This document shows positions 1 through 7,360 of a stretch of 64,000 nt of DNA, piece after piece. The notes under the pieces were generated by a model. That model saw only the letters and a list, made by a program, of their open reading frames with translations. It was not told the DNA's origin and did not search any database. The DNA lies in assembly GCF_900100765.1 (NCBI RefSeq), contig NZ_FNFO01000016.1, positions 18,475 through 82,474 on the forward strand, given 5' to 3'. Source of the stretch: Catalinimonas alkaloidigena (lineage in GTDB: Bacteria; Bacteroidota; Bacteroidia; Cytophagales; Flexibacteraceae). The translations under genes and the position numbers were made by a program. Within the stretch, counting starts at the first letter, position 1; each line of letters opens with the position of its first letter.

Positions 1-370
1 CCTGGGCGACCAGCGTGGCCGAGCCCAGTTGCCACTTGTCGTTCGTAACGTCGAGGTACGCTTCGTCGAGCGAAAGCGGCTCCACCAGGTCGGCCGCCTC
101 GTGAAAGATGGCGCGAATCTGTTGCGAAACGGCGCGGTATACTTCGAAGCGGGGTTTGACGAAAATCAGGTCGGGACACCGCCGGATGGCTTGCCACGAC
201 GGCATGGCCGAGCGCACACCGAATGGACGCGCTTCGTAGCTGGCCGTGGCGACTACGCCGCGCTGACTGCTGCCGCCCACCGCTACAGGCTTGCCCCGCA
301 GGTGCGGATGGTCACGCTGTTCCACCGCGGCATAAAAAGCATCCATGTCAACGTGGATGATCTTGCGCAT
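1..370 (-). CDS. dinB: DNA polymerase IV (Y-family), N-terminal part; runs off the left edge
   Basis: Translation of the minus strand gives a typical Pol IV start, [20 protein letters not shown], followed by the palm motif [10 protein letters not shown] at about residues 99-108. The metal-binding carboxylates of the family are present at D8, D102 and E103, and aromatic residues F12/Y13 sit at the steric gate. Only the first 123 codons are inside the window; the rest lies beyond base 1. Y-family polymerases carry out error-prone translesion synthesis in the cytoplasm. An in-frame ATG one codon upstream (373) is an equally possible start; I chose 370 because it matches the family start exactly. 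The gene begins inside the 3' end of the upstream TlpA-like gene, so the two are probably co-transcribed. Confidence 0.93.
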   Translation of the reverse strand, partial: MRKIIHVDMDAFYAAVEQRDHPHLRGKPVAVGGSSQRGVVATASYEARPFGVRSAMPSWQAIRRCPDLIFVKPRFEVYRAVSQQIRAIFHEAADLVEPLSLDEAYLDVTNDKWQLGSATLVAQ

Positions 371-944
371 CATCCTCCAAAGTACGCAGAAACTGTTGGA
401 ATTGATCGGTATTGTACTGCGCCATGCCCGCGTGTCGCCAGCGAATTTCGCCGTCGGGAGAGATGACGTACGTGGTGGGAATGGAGTTCGAGGCGTAGGC
501 GGCGGGCAACGATCCGGCGAGTCGGTATACGGGGAAGGTATAGCCTTTGCGTGCCAGAAAGCGCTCGGCCTTCGCACGGTCCTCGTCCAGGTCCACTAGC
601 ACAAAGACCACTTCGTCGCCCATCGTTTCGTAGAGTTGCTGAATGTCGGGCATTTCGGCGACGCAGGGCGGGCACCACGACGCCCAGAAGTTCAGAAAAA
701 TCGTTTTCCCGCGCCACTGTTGCAACGACGCGGCGGGCCCCCCGGCAAACGGTACGAGGGCCAGGTCATACGCCGCCGGGGCGGCTTCCTGTTCGGTCGT
801 CGGGTTGAAAAGCCCGGTCGCCAGCACACCACGTTGCACAAATCCCTGCACCTCGGGCAACCAGCCCGACAGGTACAGCACCAGAATAACGGTCGGCAGC
901 AGAAGCCAGTCCAGGAAAAAGCGAAGCGGTTTTTTACGAGTCAT
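348..944 (-). CDS. TlpA/ResA-like membrane-anchored thioredoxin
   Basis: The 198-residue protein has a basic start ([10 protein letters not shown]), one hydrophobic segment at about residues 12-28 that should anchor it in the inner membrane, and a thioredoxin fold with the redox motif WCPPC (cysteines 91 and 94) after FLNFWAS. The cis-proline region follows in SIPTTYVI. Proteins of this family reduce or oxidise thiols on the outer face of the inner membrane, for example in cytochrome c maturation; the partner here is unknown. An ORF extends upstream to 1055 but its extra residues are not protein-like, and ATG 944 starts the charged-hydrophobic signal anchor. A TACTTTTG promoter element ends three bases before this ATG. 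Its 3' end overlaps the dinB start by 23 bases. Confidence 0.88.
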   Translation of the reverse strand: MTRKKPLRFFLDWLLLPTVILVLYLSGWLPEVQGFVQRGVLATGLFNPTTEQEAAPAAYDLALVPFAGGPAASLQQWRGKTIFLNFWASWCPPCVAEMPDIQQLYETMGDEVVFVLVDLDEDRAKAERFLARKGYTFPVYRLAGSLPAAYASNSIPTTYVISPDGEIRWRHAGMAQYNTDQFQQFLRTLEDDAQDHPR

Positions 945-947
945 GCG

Positions 948-955
948 CAAAAGTA
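948..955 (-). promoter_or_regulatory. Bacteroidota -7 element (TACTTTTG) before the TlpA-like gene
   Basis: Reading the minus strand, TACTTTTG matches the Bacteroidota -7 consensus TAnnTTTG at all fixed positions and lies three bases upstream of ATG 944. A transcript starting the usual 5-7 bases downstream would be almost leaderless. No convincing TTG is seen at the -33 position, so the assignment is tentative. Confidence 0.35.
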
Positions 956-1027
956 ACGAGCGCGCTGCCCTTCCTGTGTAACCTGGATGACATTTCAGGC
1001 ATTGCCCACCACCACACTGCATGCGCG

Positions 1028-1930
1028 CTACGGCGCGTGTTGCGCCATCTTCCACCAGCAGGCCAGACGATCCACAAACCGGTCGGCCTTATCGTGATAG
1101 AGCCGTTTGCCCAGCGGATAGGCCAACTGACGCAACCGGGCCTGTTCCCGTTCGAGAATGCCCAGCAGCAGCTCGGCCGAAGCGTTGTCCTGGAAGGGGA
1201 GGGTTTCCGCCTGCACGCTTTGCTGCAACACCGCCAAATCGTGGTCGTCGCCCAGCCACGCGCCCAGCTGTTCCCACTGGTGCTGATAGGCCTTCATCAC
1301 CGTAGGCCAGACCACACGCAACAGCCGGAACTGGTAGCCCAGGTACTTGGTGCGTTTGCGCCACTCGTGGAAGTCGGCGGCTTCGCCGGAGTCGTACGCT
1401 TGGGCCAGTGCCTTGCGTCCGCGCTGGTAAGTGCGAGCGATGTTCTCGGCCATGGCTCCGAACGATTCGTCCTGCCATTGCCAGCCGTTTACCAGCGTTT
1501 GTGCCGCCTGGAGGCGCGCCAGTGCTTCCGGGACCAGCTTGCCTGCCGTCAGGTGTTCGGTGGCTTTGTTGCGTTGGTAGTAGAGCGAGCGCCGCACGCG
1601 CGTAAAGGCTGCGCTGTGGAGGGACGTGCGGTAATGGGACCGCAACCGATTCAGGGTGTCGATCAGGGCAGTGATGTCACGGGTTTCCGACAACAGGGCG
1701 GCCGTATCGCGAAAGGAGGCGTTCGCCTGATGATAGGAGGCTTCTCCCAGTTCGGAGCGCACCAGGCGCGCGGCGGCCCGGGCCTTTTTCATGCACTTGC
1801 GGAGCGTGTGAACCGACTCATGCGGATCGTCGAGGTGCTGCAACGCAACCTGCGCTTTTCCCAGTTGCTCGGTCGTTACGCGCCGAATGGCCGTTGCCAG
1901 CGGTTCGTGTGGGTGGAAGCGATAACTCAT
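1028..1930 (-). CDS. CHAD domain protein
   Basis: The 300-residue protein is entirely alpha-helical in character and carries the conserved basic segments of the CHAD domain: SVHTLRKCMKKARAAARLVR near the N-terminus and HEWRKRTKYLGYQFRLL in the second half. CHAD domains bind inorganic polyphosphate through these His/Arg/Lys-rich surfaces and often accompany CYTH triphosphatases; no CYTH domain or polyphosphate kinase is in this window, so the role here is inferred from the family only. The start MSYRFHPHEP at 1930 was preferred over the 22-residue longer reading from 1996, which lacks CHAD-like sequence. There is no signal peptide, so the protein is cytoplasmic. Confidence 0.85.
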   Translation of the reverse strand: MSYRFHPHEPLATAIRRVTTEQLGKAQVALQHLDDPHESVHTLRKCMKKARAAARLVRSELGEASYHQANASFRDTAALLSETRDITALIDTLNRLRSHYRTSLHSAAFTRVRRSLYYQRNKATEHLTAGKLVPEALARLQAAQTLVNGWQWQDESFGAMAENIARTYQRGRKALAQAYDSGEAADFHEWRKRTKYLGYQFRLLRVVWPTVMKAYQHQWEQLGAWLGDDHDLAVLQQSVQAETLPFQDNASAELLLGILEREQARLRQLAYPLGKRLYHDKADRFVDRLACWWKMAQHAP

Positions 1931-2074
1931 AAGCGAAGCACCTTCCCTGAAGTTACGCAACGCTGAAATCCCTCGATAGAACACAAGCCACCGCACGAAA
2001 GTATAATCGAGTGCATTGGTTTGTTTTGGTATGTTTCAAGAGGATATTTGCTAGGTATTTTGATGCTATTTGCT

Positions 2075-2082
2075 TAATTTTG
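2075..2082 (+). promoter_or_regulatory. Possible -7 element (TAATTTTG) for the radical SAM gene
   Basis: TAATTTTG matches TAnnTTTG and lies about 67 bases before ATG 2149 in an AT-rich leader. TTTG occurs upstream at 2047-2050, but the spacing (24 bases) is longer than the usual 17-21, so the promoter is only a candidate. Confidence 0.3.
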
Positions 2083-2148
2083 AAAGCTTAATTGCTGATT
2101 TTCTGTTGAAAGAAGTGTTGGTTTGTTTTGTATTGTAATGAACTTTTT

Positions 2149-3411
2149 ATGAAGCTGGATCTCCAGGAGAAATTGCAAATTTTGGCCGATGCTGCGAAGT
2201 ACGATGTCTCGTGCTCGTCGAGCGGAAGCAAGCGAAAAAACGAAGGCGGATTGGGCAACGCCACCGGTATGGGCATCTGCCACACGCACACGGAAGACGG
2301 CCGCTGTGTGTCGCTTCTCAAACTTCTGCTCACCAACCATTGCATTTACGATTGTGCCTACTGCGTGACGCGCCGGAGCAACGACGTGAAACGTGCCGCC
2401 TTTACGGTGCAGGAGGTCGTGGACCTGACCATCAACTTTTACCGCCGCAACTACATCGAAGGGCTGTTCCTGAGTTCGGGCATCTTCAAGAACGCCGATT
2501 ACACGATGGAGCGGCTCGTGCGTGTGGCAAAAAAGCTGCGCGAAGAGCACAACTTCTCGGGCTACATCCACCTGAAGGGTATTCCCGGGGCCAGCGAGGA
2601 ATTGTTGCGTCAGGCGGGGCAGTACGCCGACCGGGTGTCGATCAACATCGAAATGCCGACCGAGATGAGTCTGCAACAACTCGCGCCGGAGAAAAACCAC
2701 CAGGACGTGTTTGTGCCGATGGATCACCTCAGAACGGGCATCCAGGAATTTAAGGAGGAGCGCAAAAAATCAACGAAAGCGCCGCTGTTTGCACCGGCAG
2801 GGCAATCGACGCAGATGGTAATCGGTGCAACACCCGAAAACGATCAGCAGATCCTGACCACCGCCGACTCGCTCTACAAGAAATTCGAATTGCGGCGCGT
2901 CTACTATTCGGGCTACGTACCCATTTCGGACGACGGCCGCCTGCCCGGCATCGGGACGCCCGTGCCGATGATCCGCGAAAACCGCCTCTACCAGGCCGAC
3001 TGGCTGATGCGACTCTACGGCTTCCAGCTGGGCGAAATTGTCAGCGAACAATTTCCGCACCTCGACCTCGACGTCGATCCGAAGGTCTCGTGGGCGCTGC
3101 GCAACCGCGCCTTTTTTCCGGTCGATGTCAACACCGCCGACTACGCACTGATTCTGCGCGTGCCGGGCATCGGGCACCGGTCGGCGCAGCGGATTGTGGC
3201 GGCCCGCAAGTACCAGTCGCTACACCCCGAGCACCTGCGCAAGTTTGGCGTGGTCTGGAACCGCGCCCGCTTTTTCCTGACCGGCCCGGGCTCCGGATAC
3301 GACGCCCGCGACTACGCCAGCGAGCGGCTCAAAGTCCGACTGCTGAGCGGCGGCTACAGCAAGTACCGCAACCTGTCGACCCAACTCACGCTGTTTGCGC
3401 AAAGCGCCTGA
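2149..3411 (+). CDS. Radical SAM protein, putative DNA modification/repair (TIGR03916 type)
   Basis: The 420-residue protein has the family N-terminus (QEKLQILADAAKYDVSCSSSG) and a radical-SAM CX3CX2C cluster in NHCIYDCAYC (Cys 65, 69, 72), which binds a 4Fe-4S cluster and S-adenosylmethionine. Near the C-terminus DVNTADYALILRVPGIGHRS is a helix-hairpin-helix-like DNA-binding segment. The family is named in databases as a putative DNA modification/repair radical SAM protein because it travels with DUF4130 and uracil-DNA-glycosylase-like proteins; its reaction is unknown. Here it lies 36 bases upstream of a DUF4130 gene in the same direction. ATG 2149 was chosen over the upstream 2128 reading because homologues start close to the QEKLQIL helix. 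Confidence 0.9.
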   Translation: MKLDLQEKLQILADAAKYDVSCSSSGSKRKNEGGLGNATGMGICHTHTEDGRCVSLLKLLLTNHCIYDCAYCVTRRSNDVKRAAFTVQEVVDLTINFYRRNYIEGLFLSSGIFKNADYTMERLVRVAKKLREEHNFSGYIHLKGIPGASEELLRQAGQYADRVSINIEMPTEMSLQQLAPEKNHQDVFVPMDHLRTGIQEFKEERKKSTKAPLFAPAGQSTQMVIGATPENDQQILTTADSLYKKFELRRVYYSGYVPISDDGRLPGIGTPVPMIRENRLYQADWLMRLYGFQLGEIVSEQFPHLDLDVDPKVSWALRNRAFFPVDVNTADYALILRVPGIGHRSAQRIVAARKYQSLHPEHLRKFGVVWNRARFFLTGPGSGYDARDYASERLKVRLLSGGYSKYRNLSTQLTLFAQSA

Positions 3412-3447
3412 AGCCTCTTTCTTTTTCAACCTTAACCGGATACGATC

Positions 3448-4242
3448 ATGATTTCTGCTCTTTATGACAATACGTTCGAAGGATTTCTGACCGGCATTTT
3501 CGAGTACTACGAACGGCGTTGGTCTCGCGTCCGCCTGGTGCCTACGCACCGGCATCAGCCCGATGTGTTCAGTTCTGTGTACCGCATCCAAACCGACGAC
3601 GCCAAGGCGGCCCGGGTCTGGGAAGGGTTGAAGAAGCGCCTTTCGCCCGAAGCCCAGCAGCATTTTTATTACAGCTTTCTCTCGGAGAAGCCCGAACGCG
3701 AAGCGCAATTGCTCGACTACGCACAGCGGACTTTTGCCGACATGGGCTGGGTCGAGGAGCAGTACGGAGCCGTTTCGGTGCTGTGGGTGGCGCGGACCGG
3801 CCACCGCGTCTGGATCGAACAACACCGCATGGAGGCCTTCGTGCGCTTTGAAAAGACGGACGAAGGCCTGTTTTACGCCCACATCGAACCCGACTTCAAC
3901 GTGCTGCCCATCATCGCGCCGCACTTCGTCGAGCGCTACGCCGACCAGGAATGGCTCATTTATGATGGACGCCGCCGCTATGGCCTCCACTTCGACCGGC
4001 AGGAGCTGCAGCGCATCGAATTCGAGCTGGAAGAGGGGGAGAGCCGACGCCTGTCGTACGAAGCGCAAGAGCCTGTCTACCAGCACCTCTGGAAAACCTA
4101 CTTCGAGTCGGTTAACATTCCGGCCCGCCGCAACCTGAAACTCCACCGCCGCATGGTCCCGCAGCGGTACTGGCGTTTCCTCACCGAAAAGCAACCGGAA
4201 CTCAGCCGCCCCAGGGCTATTCCAACCGCTCTGAAAGGGTAA
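3448..4242 (+). CDS. DUF4130 (TIGR03915) probable DNA metabolism protein
   Basis: The 264-residue protein shows the DUF4130 pattern: N-terminal YDNTFEGFLTGIFEYYERR, and towards the C-terminus VYQHLWKTYFESVNIPARRN followed by HRRMVPQRYWRFLTEK. It is the usual genomic partner of the radical SAM protein encoded immediately upstream (36-base gap), and the two are probably one operon. In many bacteria DUF4130 is fused to a C-terminal uracil-DNA-glycosylase-superfamily domain. That domain is absent here: the protein ends soon after the DUF4130 block, and no UDG gene occurs elsewhere in the window. The biochemical role is unknown; nucleic-acid repair or salvage is inferred from association only. It is cytoplasmic, with no signal peptide. 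Confidence 0.85.
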   Translation: MISALYDNTFEGFLTGIFEYYERRWSRVRLVPTHRHQPDVFSSVYRIQTDDAKAARVWEGLKKRLSPEAQQHFYYSFLSEKPEREAQLLDYAQRTFADMGWVEEQYGAVSVLWVARTGHRVWIEQHRMEAFVRFEKTDEGLFYAHIEPDFNVLPIIAPHFVERYADQEWLIYDGRRRYGLHFDRQELQRIEFELEEGESRRLSYEAQEPVYQHLWKTYFESVNIPARRNLKLHRRMVPQRYWRFLTEKQPELSRPRAIPTALKG

Positions 4243-4740
4243 CTATCGCATCCGCGTCAGCGTGAATACATAATACGGTTTAGCGCTTGTACTTTCTGGC
4301 GAGAAAGCACAAGCGCTAAATGCGTTTAGGGGCCGGACCGACATGATACCACAGCCAAGATTCTGTAAAATGGACGCTTTTAGAAAGAAGCCAGCACGGG
4401 CCATAGTGCGTCCTTTGCAAGAAAAGAGAGAGACCTCTCAAACGTTGAAAGATTGTTTTTGTGGGTATTGCTTTTGAGTGATTTCGATAAGTAAGGAAAT
4501 CGAACAGATTAATCTGGTCAAATCCGACAAAATGCACAATTTGCCGTAACAAATAATAGCCCATTTTTTTAGCCTTCTCGTGCCAATGCGCTAATCTGAT
4601 CCGCCCTTAACAAAGGCAGCGCTATACCTTTTACAAAAGCCGGCATAGCGCAAACGTGTGGTTCAGATCGACTTCTGGTCGGCGTTGAACGAGCAACTAA
4701 GTTGCTATAACTTTTAAAATTTAACCATAACTCATAACCC
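4243..4740. other. AT-rich intergenic region with one strong hairpin; no convincing gene
   Basis: About 500 bases separate the DUF4130 gene from the next secreted-protein gene. Base composition is clearly more AT-rich than the flanking coding DNA. It contains a long hairpin (separate entry) and an 82-codon minus-strand reading frame (4316-4564) with no recognisable domain, no signal and an atypical composition, which I do not call. The last 60 bases form an AT-rich leader that probably carries the promoter of the downstream gene. Confidence 0.6.
4279..4320. terminator. Long hairpin after the radical SAM/DUF4130 pair
   Basis: TTTAGCGCTTGT at 4279-4290 is exactly complementary to ACAAGCGCTAAA at 4309-4320. 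After one mismatch the stem continues with CTTTCT (4292-4297) against AGAAAG (4302-4307) around a four-base loop. The structure lies 37 bases after the DUF4130 stop. It has no U-run on either strand, so it may be an RNA-stabilising or repeat element and not a classical terminator. Confidence 0.4.
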
Positions 4741-5697
4741 ATGAAAAGGGCGAAAAAACTACTCTTCTTCTTTTTGGCCGTCTCCTTCTGCCAGGTTGGC
4801 TATGCGCAGCTCAACCCCATAAAAAAGTTTGATTATTCTTTGGTGGAGGGGAAAAAGCTGTTGATTCCGAGCTTTGAGACCTCAGAAAAATACATCAAGC
4901 GGATGACTAAAAAAGGTCGGTTCGATAAAATTGAAGATGTACAGGAAAAGGTAAACTACTATAATACGATTTGGGAAGAGGCCATGTTGGAATCGTCGTA
5001 CGACGCCACATCCTACGAAATCAAAGCGTTTGACTATCGTGAACTGGTAAAGCAGAAAGATCAGGAAGCCATCTTATTGCATTACTACATCGATAAATAT
5101 AACAACTGGTCGGCCGTTCTGATGGTGACGGCACCCAAGCGGCAAACCATTGCCAGTGCGATCATCAACGGCTTGGATTTGAGTTCTAAAAACGATATCC
5201 GTTTGATGATCAACATGCTCAACGAGTCGTTGAACGCTGCGATACAACTTGAGCAAGAGGGCGATAAAAGCTACCGGGCGATGAAGAACAAATACAAGGA
5301 GCGCGTCGTGAACTTTTACGATCGTATTGAAGAAAAAACGTTTCTGGTGCCTAAAAGCACTCATAAAAATCCTGAGAAGGCGGCTGAACGAACCGCGGAC
5401 TTAAAAGATGCTTTGAAGGCATGGCACTTGAGCGGAAGCGAACTCACCACGGAAGAAGGGATTGAAGAGAAGCGATTAGAGGGCGATGAAAAAAGTTTTT
5501 ACTGGAGGGATTTTCCAATCTACACACAAAGCCCACTCATTACTTACCATTATAACGTGATCATCTCCACGAAGGACGATGTTGTACTCTTTGCTTTTCT
5601 GGGAAAAAAACGATTGAAACCCGAAACGCTGACCTTGATCGAGAACAAGATTGTCTCGAAAGCAACGAAATACAAGTCACAGCTCTCAAAGCTTTAA
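4741..5697 (+). CDS. Secreted protein of unknown function
   Basis: The 318-residue protein starts with a clear Sec signal peptide (MKRAKKLLFFFLAVSF... cleaved near YAQ, about residue 22), so it should be periplasmic or further exported. The mature part is lysine- and glutamate-rich, mostly helical, with one more hydrophobic beta-like stretch near the C-terminus (PLITYHYNVIISTKDDVVLFAFLG). I recognise no domain. It has no T9SS tail and no lipobox. Codon use and GC content are lower than in neighbouring genes, which, with the AT-rich region upstream, suggests a more recent arrival or relaxed selection. Both neighbours are separated from it by hairpins, so it is probably a single-gene transcript. 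Confidence 0.75.
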   Translation: MKRAKKLLFFFLAVSFCQVGYAQLNPIKKFDYSLVEGKKLLIPSFETSEKYIKRMTKKGRFDKIEDVQEKVNYYNTIWEEAMLESSYDATSYEIKAFDYRELVKQKDQEAILLHYYIDKYNNWSAVLMVTAPKRQTIASAIINGLDLSSKNDIRLMINMLNESLNAAIQLEQEGDKSYRAMKNKYKERVVNFYDRIEEKTFLVPKSTHKNPEKAAERTADLKDALKAWHLSGSELTTEEGIEEKRLEGDEKSFYWRDFPIYTQSPLITYHYNVIISTKDDVVLFAFLGKKRLKPETLTLIENKIVSKATKYKSQLSKL

Positions 5698-5717
5698 GTT
5701 TCGGTTGCATCCACATC

Positions 5718-5754
5718 ATCGGGGGGCTTGTGCTGCAGGTGCAAGCCCCCCGAT
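5718..5754 (+). terminator. GC-rich hairpin terminator candidate
   Basis: ATCGGGGGGCTTG (5718-5730) pairs perfectly with CAAGCCCCCCGAT (5742-5754) around an 11-base loop, 20 bases after the stop of the secreted-protein gene. There is no U-tract, but the 13-bp G+C-rich stem is strong enough to act as a transcript end or 3' stabiliser. Confidence 0.5.
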
Positions 5755-5814
5755 CGTGTATAGAACTGTGTAAATTCCCAAGAAGCTTTGGGGGGATTTG
5801 CCGGATGGGCGGGG

Positions 5815-6303
5815 ATGGTTACCTTGTCTGCCGTGAACGTGCCGATGACTCTTGCGCTTACCATCTCCATCGTATTCTGGTCCTGGATTCTGGGGCGGTT
5901 GCTGAACGAACTCTTGCGCAAGCGAAGTGATTACCAACAGCTTGCTCACTGGGTTTTCCTACCCGGCAACCGACTGAACCGATGGATCGGCCTGGGCATT
6001 TTCAAATGGATCGTTGTCCATACCTTTTTTCGGTATCTGAATCAAAAGTTGACGCTGCCGGGCCGCCCTTCGCGTGAAGCATTAGAAGCCGTTCGAGAGG
6101 AAATGGTTTACTCGGAAATCAGCCACCTGATTGGATTTGGGTTGGTCGGTGTCGCCGTGCTTGTCAACGTCCTGTGTTTCGAACATCCGGCGTTAACATG
6201 GTCGTTATTGGTGACCAATGTGTTCATGAACTTGTATCCCGCGTTGCTGCAACAGCAGAACAAGCGGCGACTAATTGCAGCGCTATCCGCCACAAAAGCC
6301 TGA
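5815..6303 (+). CDS. CrtO-like acyltransferase family membrane protein
   Basis: The 162-residue protein has an N-terminal hydrophobic helix (MVTLSAVNVPMTLALTISIVFW), a central amphipathic part (NRWIGLGIFKWIVVHTFFRYL) and a C-terminal block E..YSEISHLIGF...VNVLCFEHPALTW...NVFMNLYPALLQQQNKRRL. This ending closely resembles the CrtO family (glycosyl-4,4'-diaponeurosporenoate acyltransferase), where a conserved E...E.(I/L)..H precedes N.P..(L/I)Q..N(R/K).RL. Known CrtO adds a fatty acyl chain to a glycosylated carotenoid in the membrane. No carotenoid genes are nearby, so the substrate is unknown. ATG 5815 is preferred; an in-frame TTG at 5788 would add nine residues. Confidence 0.62.
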   Translation: MVTLSAVNVPMTLALTISIVFWSWILGRLLNELLRKRSDYQQLAHWVFLPGNRLNRWIGLGIFKWIVVHTFFRYLNQKLTLPGRPSREALEAVREEMVYSEISHLIGFGLVGVAVLVNVLCFEHPALTWSLLVTNVFMNLYPALLQQQNKRRLIAALSATKA

Positions 6304-6390
6304 TAGGTTTCAAACCAAACGGGCGTTCCGCCGTTTTACAGAGAGTAGTGTATGTAGCTACGTCTAATTTTTGACCTAACTCCTCGTAAA

Positions 6391-7299
6391 ATGACTGTGA
6401 TTAAAACAAAAAATCAATACGAAAAACAGAATCCCCTGACCCAATATCCGCGTCCGCCGTTTCCGAAACAGCCGCAGGAGCGTCCCGGCTCGGTCGACCT
6501 GATGGACCCGGCACCCGACCACGGCGAAGGCAGCTACCAGGGTTTTGGCCGCCTGAAGGGCCGCAAAGCACTGGTGACCGGCGGCGACTCGGGCATTGGC
6601 CGCGCGACCGTCATTGCCTACGCCCGCGAGGGCGCCGACATTGCGTTCAACTACCTGCCGAGCGAGGAAGCCAACGCGCAGGAAGTGGTAAAACTGATCG
6701 AAGCCGAGGGCCGCAAGGCCTTCCCGATTCCGGGCGACATTTCGGACGAAGCGTTCTGCAAAAAATTGGTGGAAGAGGCCGTGGAAAAGCTGGGCGGACT
6801 GGACATTCTGGTCAACAACGCCGGAAGGCAAACTGCACAAAAGTCGATTGCCGAGCTAACCACCGAGCAGTTCGACAACACGTTCAAAGTCAACGTATAC
6901 GCCCTGTTTTGGATCAGTAAAGCGGCGTTGCCGCACATGGACGCCGGAGCAACCATCATCAACACGACGTCGATTCAAGCCTTCGATCCTTCCGAAATCC
7001 TGTTGGATTACGCCCAGACCAAAGCCTGCATTGTTGCGTTTACGAAAGCGCTGGCGAGTCAGGTCGCCGAAAAAGGCATTCGGGTCAATGCCGTGGCTCC
7101 CGGTCCGTTCTGGACGCCGCTGCAACCTTCGGGCGGGCAGCCGCAGGACAAGATCGAGAAATTCGGTTCCAGCACCCCGTTGGGTCGTCCCGGCCAACCT
7201 GCCGAAATCGCCCCGATGTACGTGTTGCTGGCCTCGCAGGAGTCGAGCTACATCACCGGCGAAGTGATGGGCGTGACGGGAGGTATGATGCCTTACTAA
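6391..7299 (+). CDS. Short-chain dehydrogenase/reductase of the stress-type (YhdF/YhxC) class
   Basis: The 302-residue protein is a classical SDR with the long N-terminal extension (about 50 residues, including [14 protein letters not shown]) of the general-stress SDR group. NAD(P)-binding is seen in [12 protein letters not shown] (62-72), then NNAG (142-145), and a catalytic set Ser194, Tyr207, Lys211 (TTSIQ, DYAQTK). The C-terminal [13 protein letters not shown] matches the family's substrate-loop end. It should be a cytoplasmic alcohol/ketone oxidoreductase; the substrate cannot be read from sequence. Relatives are often induced by general stress. It is monocistronic: an ORF-free leader precedes it and a strong terminator shared with the convergent GH95 gene follows 21 bases after the stop. 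Confidence 0.9.
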   Translation: MTVIKTKNQYEKQNPLTQYPRPPFPKQPQERPGSVDLMDPAPDHGEGSYQGFGRLKGRKALVTGGDSGIGRATVIAYAREGADIAFNYLPSEEANAQEVVKLIEAEGRKAFPIPGDISDEAFCKKLVEEAVEKLGGLDILVNNAGRQTAQKSIAELTTEQFDNTFKVNVYALFWISKAALPHMDAGATIINTTSIQAFDPSEILLDYAQTKACIVAFTKALASQVAEKGIRVNAVAPGPFWTPLQPSGGQPQDKIEKFGSSTPLGRPGQPAEIAPMYVLLASQESSYITGEVMGVTGGMMPY

Positions 7300-7320
7300 G
7301 CTAATGAGTTTGATAAAAGA

Positions 7321-7356
7321 AGCCCTCCGGAGCATCGTCGCTGCGGAGGGCTTTTT
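7321..7356. terminator. Bidirectional terminator between SDR and GH95 genes
   Basis: AGCCCTCCG (7321-7329) pairs with CGGAGGGCT (7344-7352), followed by a T-run on the plus strand and preceded by an A-rich stretch, so it can end transcription of both convergent genes. The loop is 14 bases. Confidence 0.85.
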
Positions 7357-7360
7357 GCAT

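Noticed and set aside
4316..4564. 82-codon minus-strand frame in the AT-rich gap
   Set aside because: No recognisable domain, signal or promoter; composition is atypical of genes here. It could be a remnant, but this cannot be supported.
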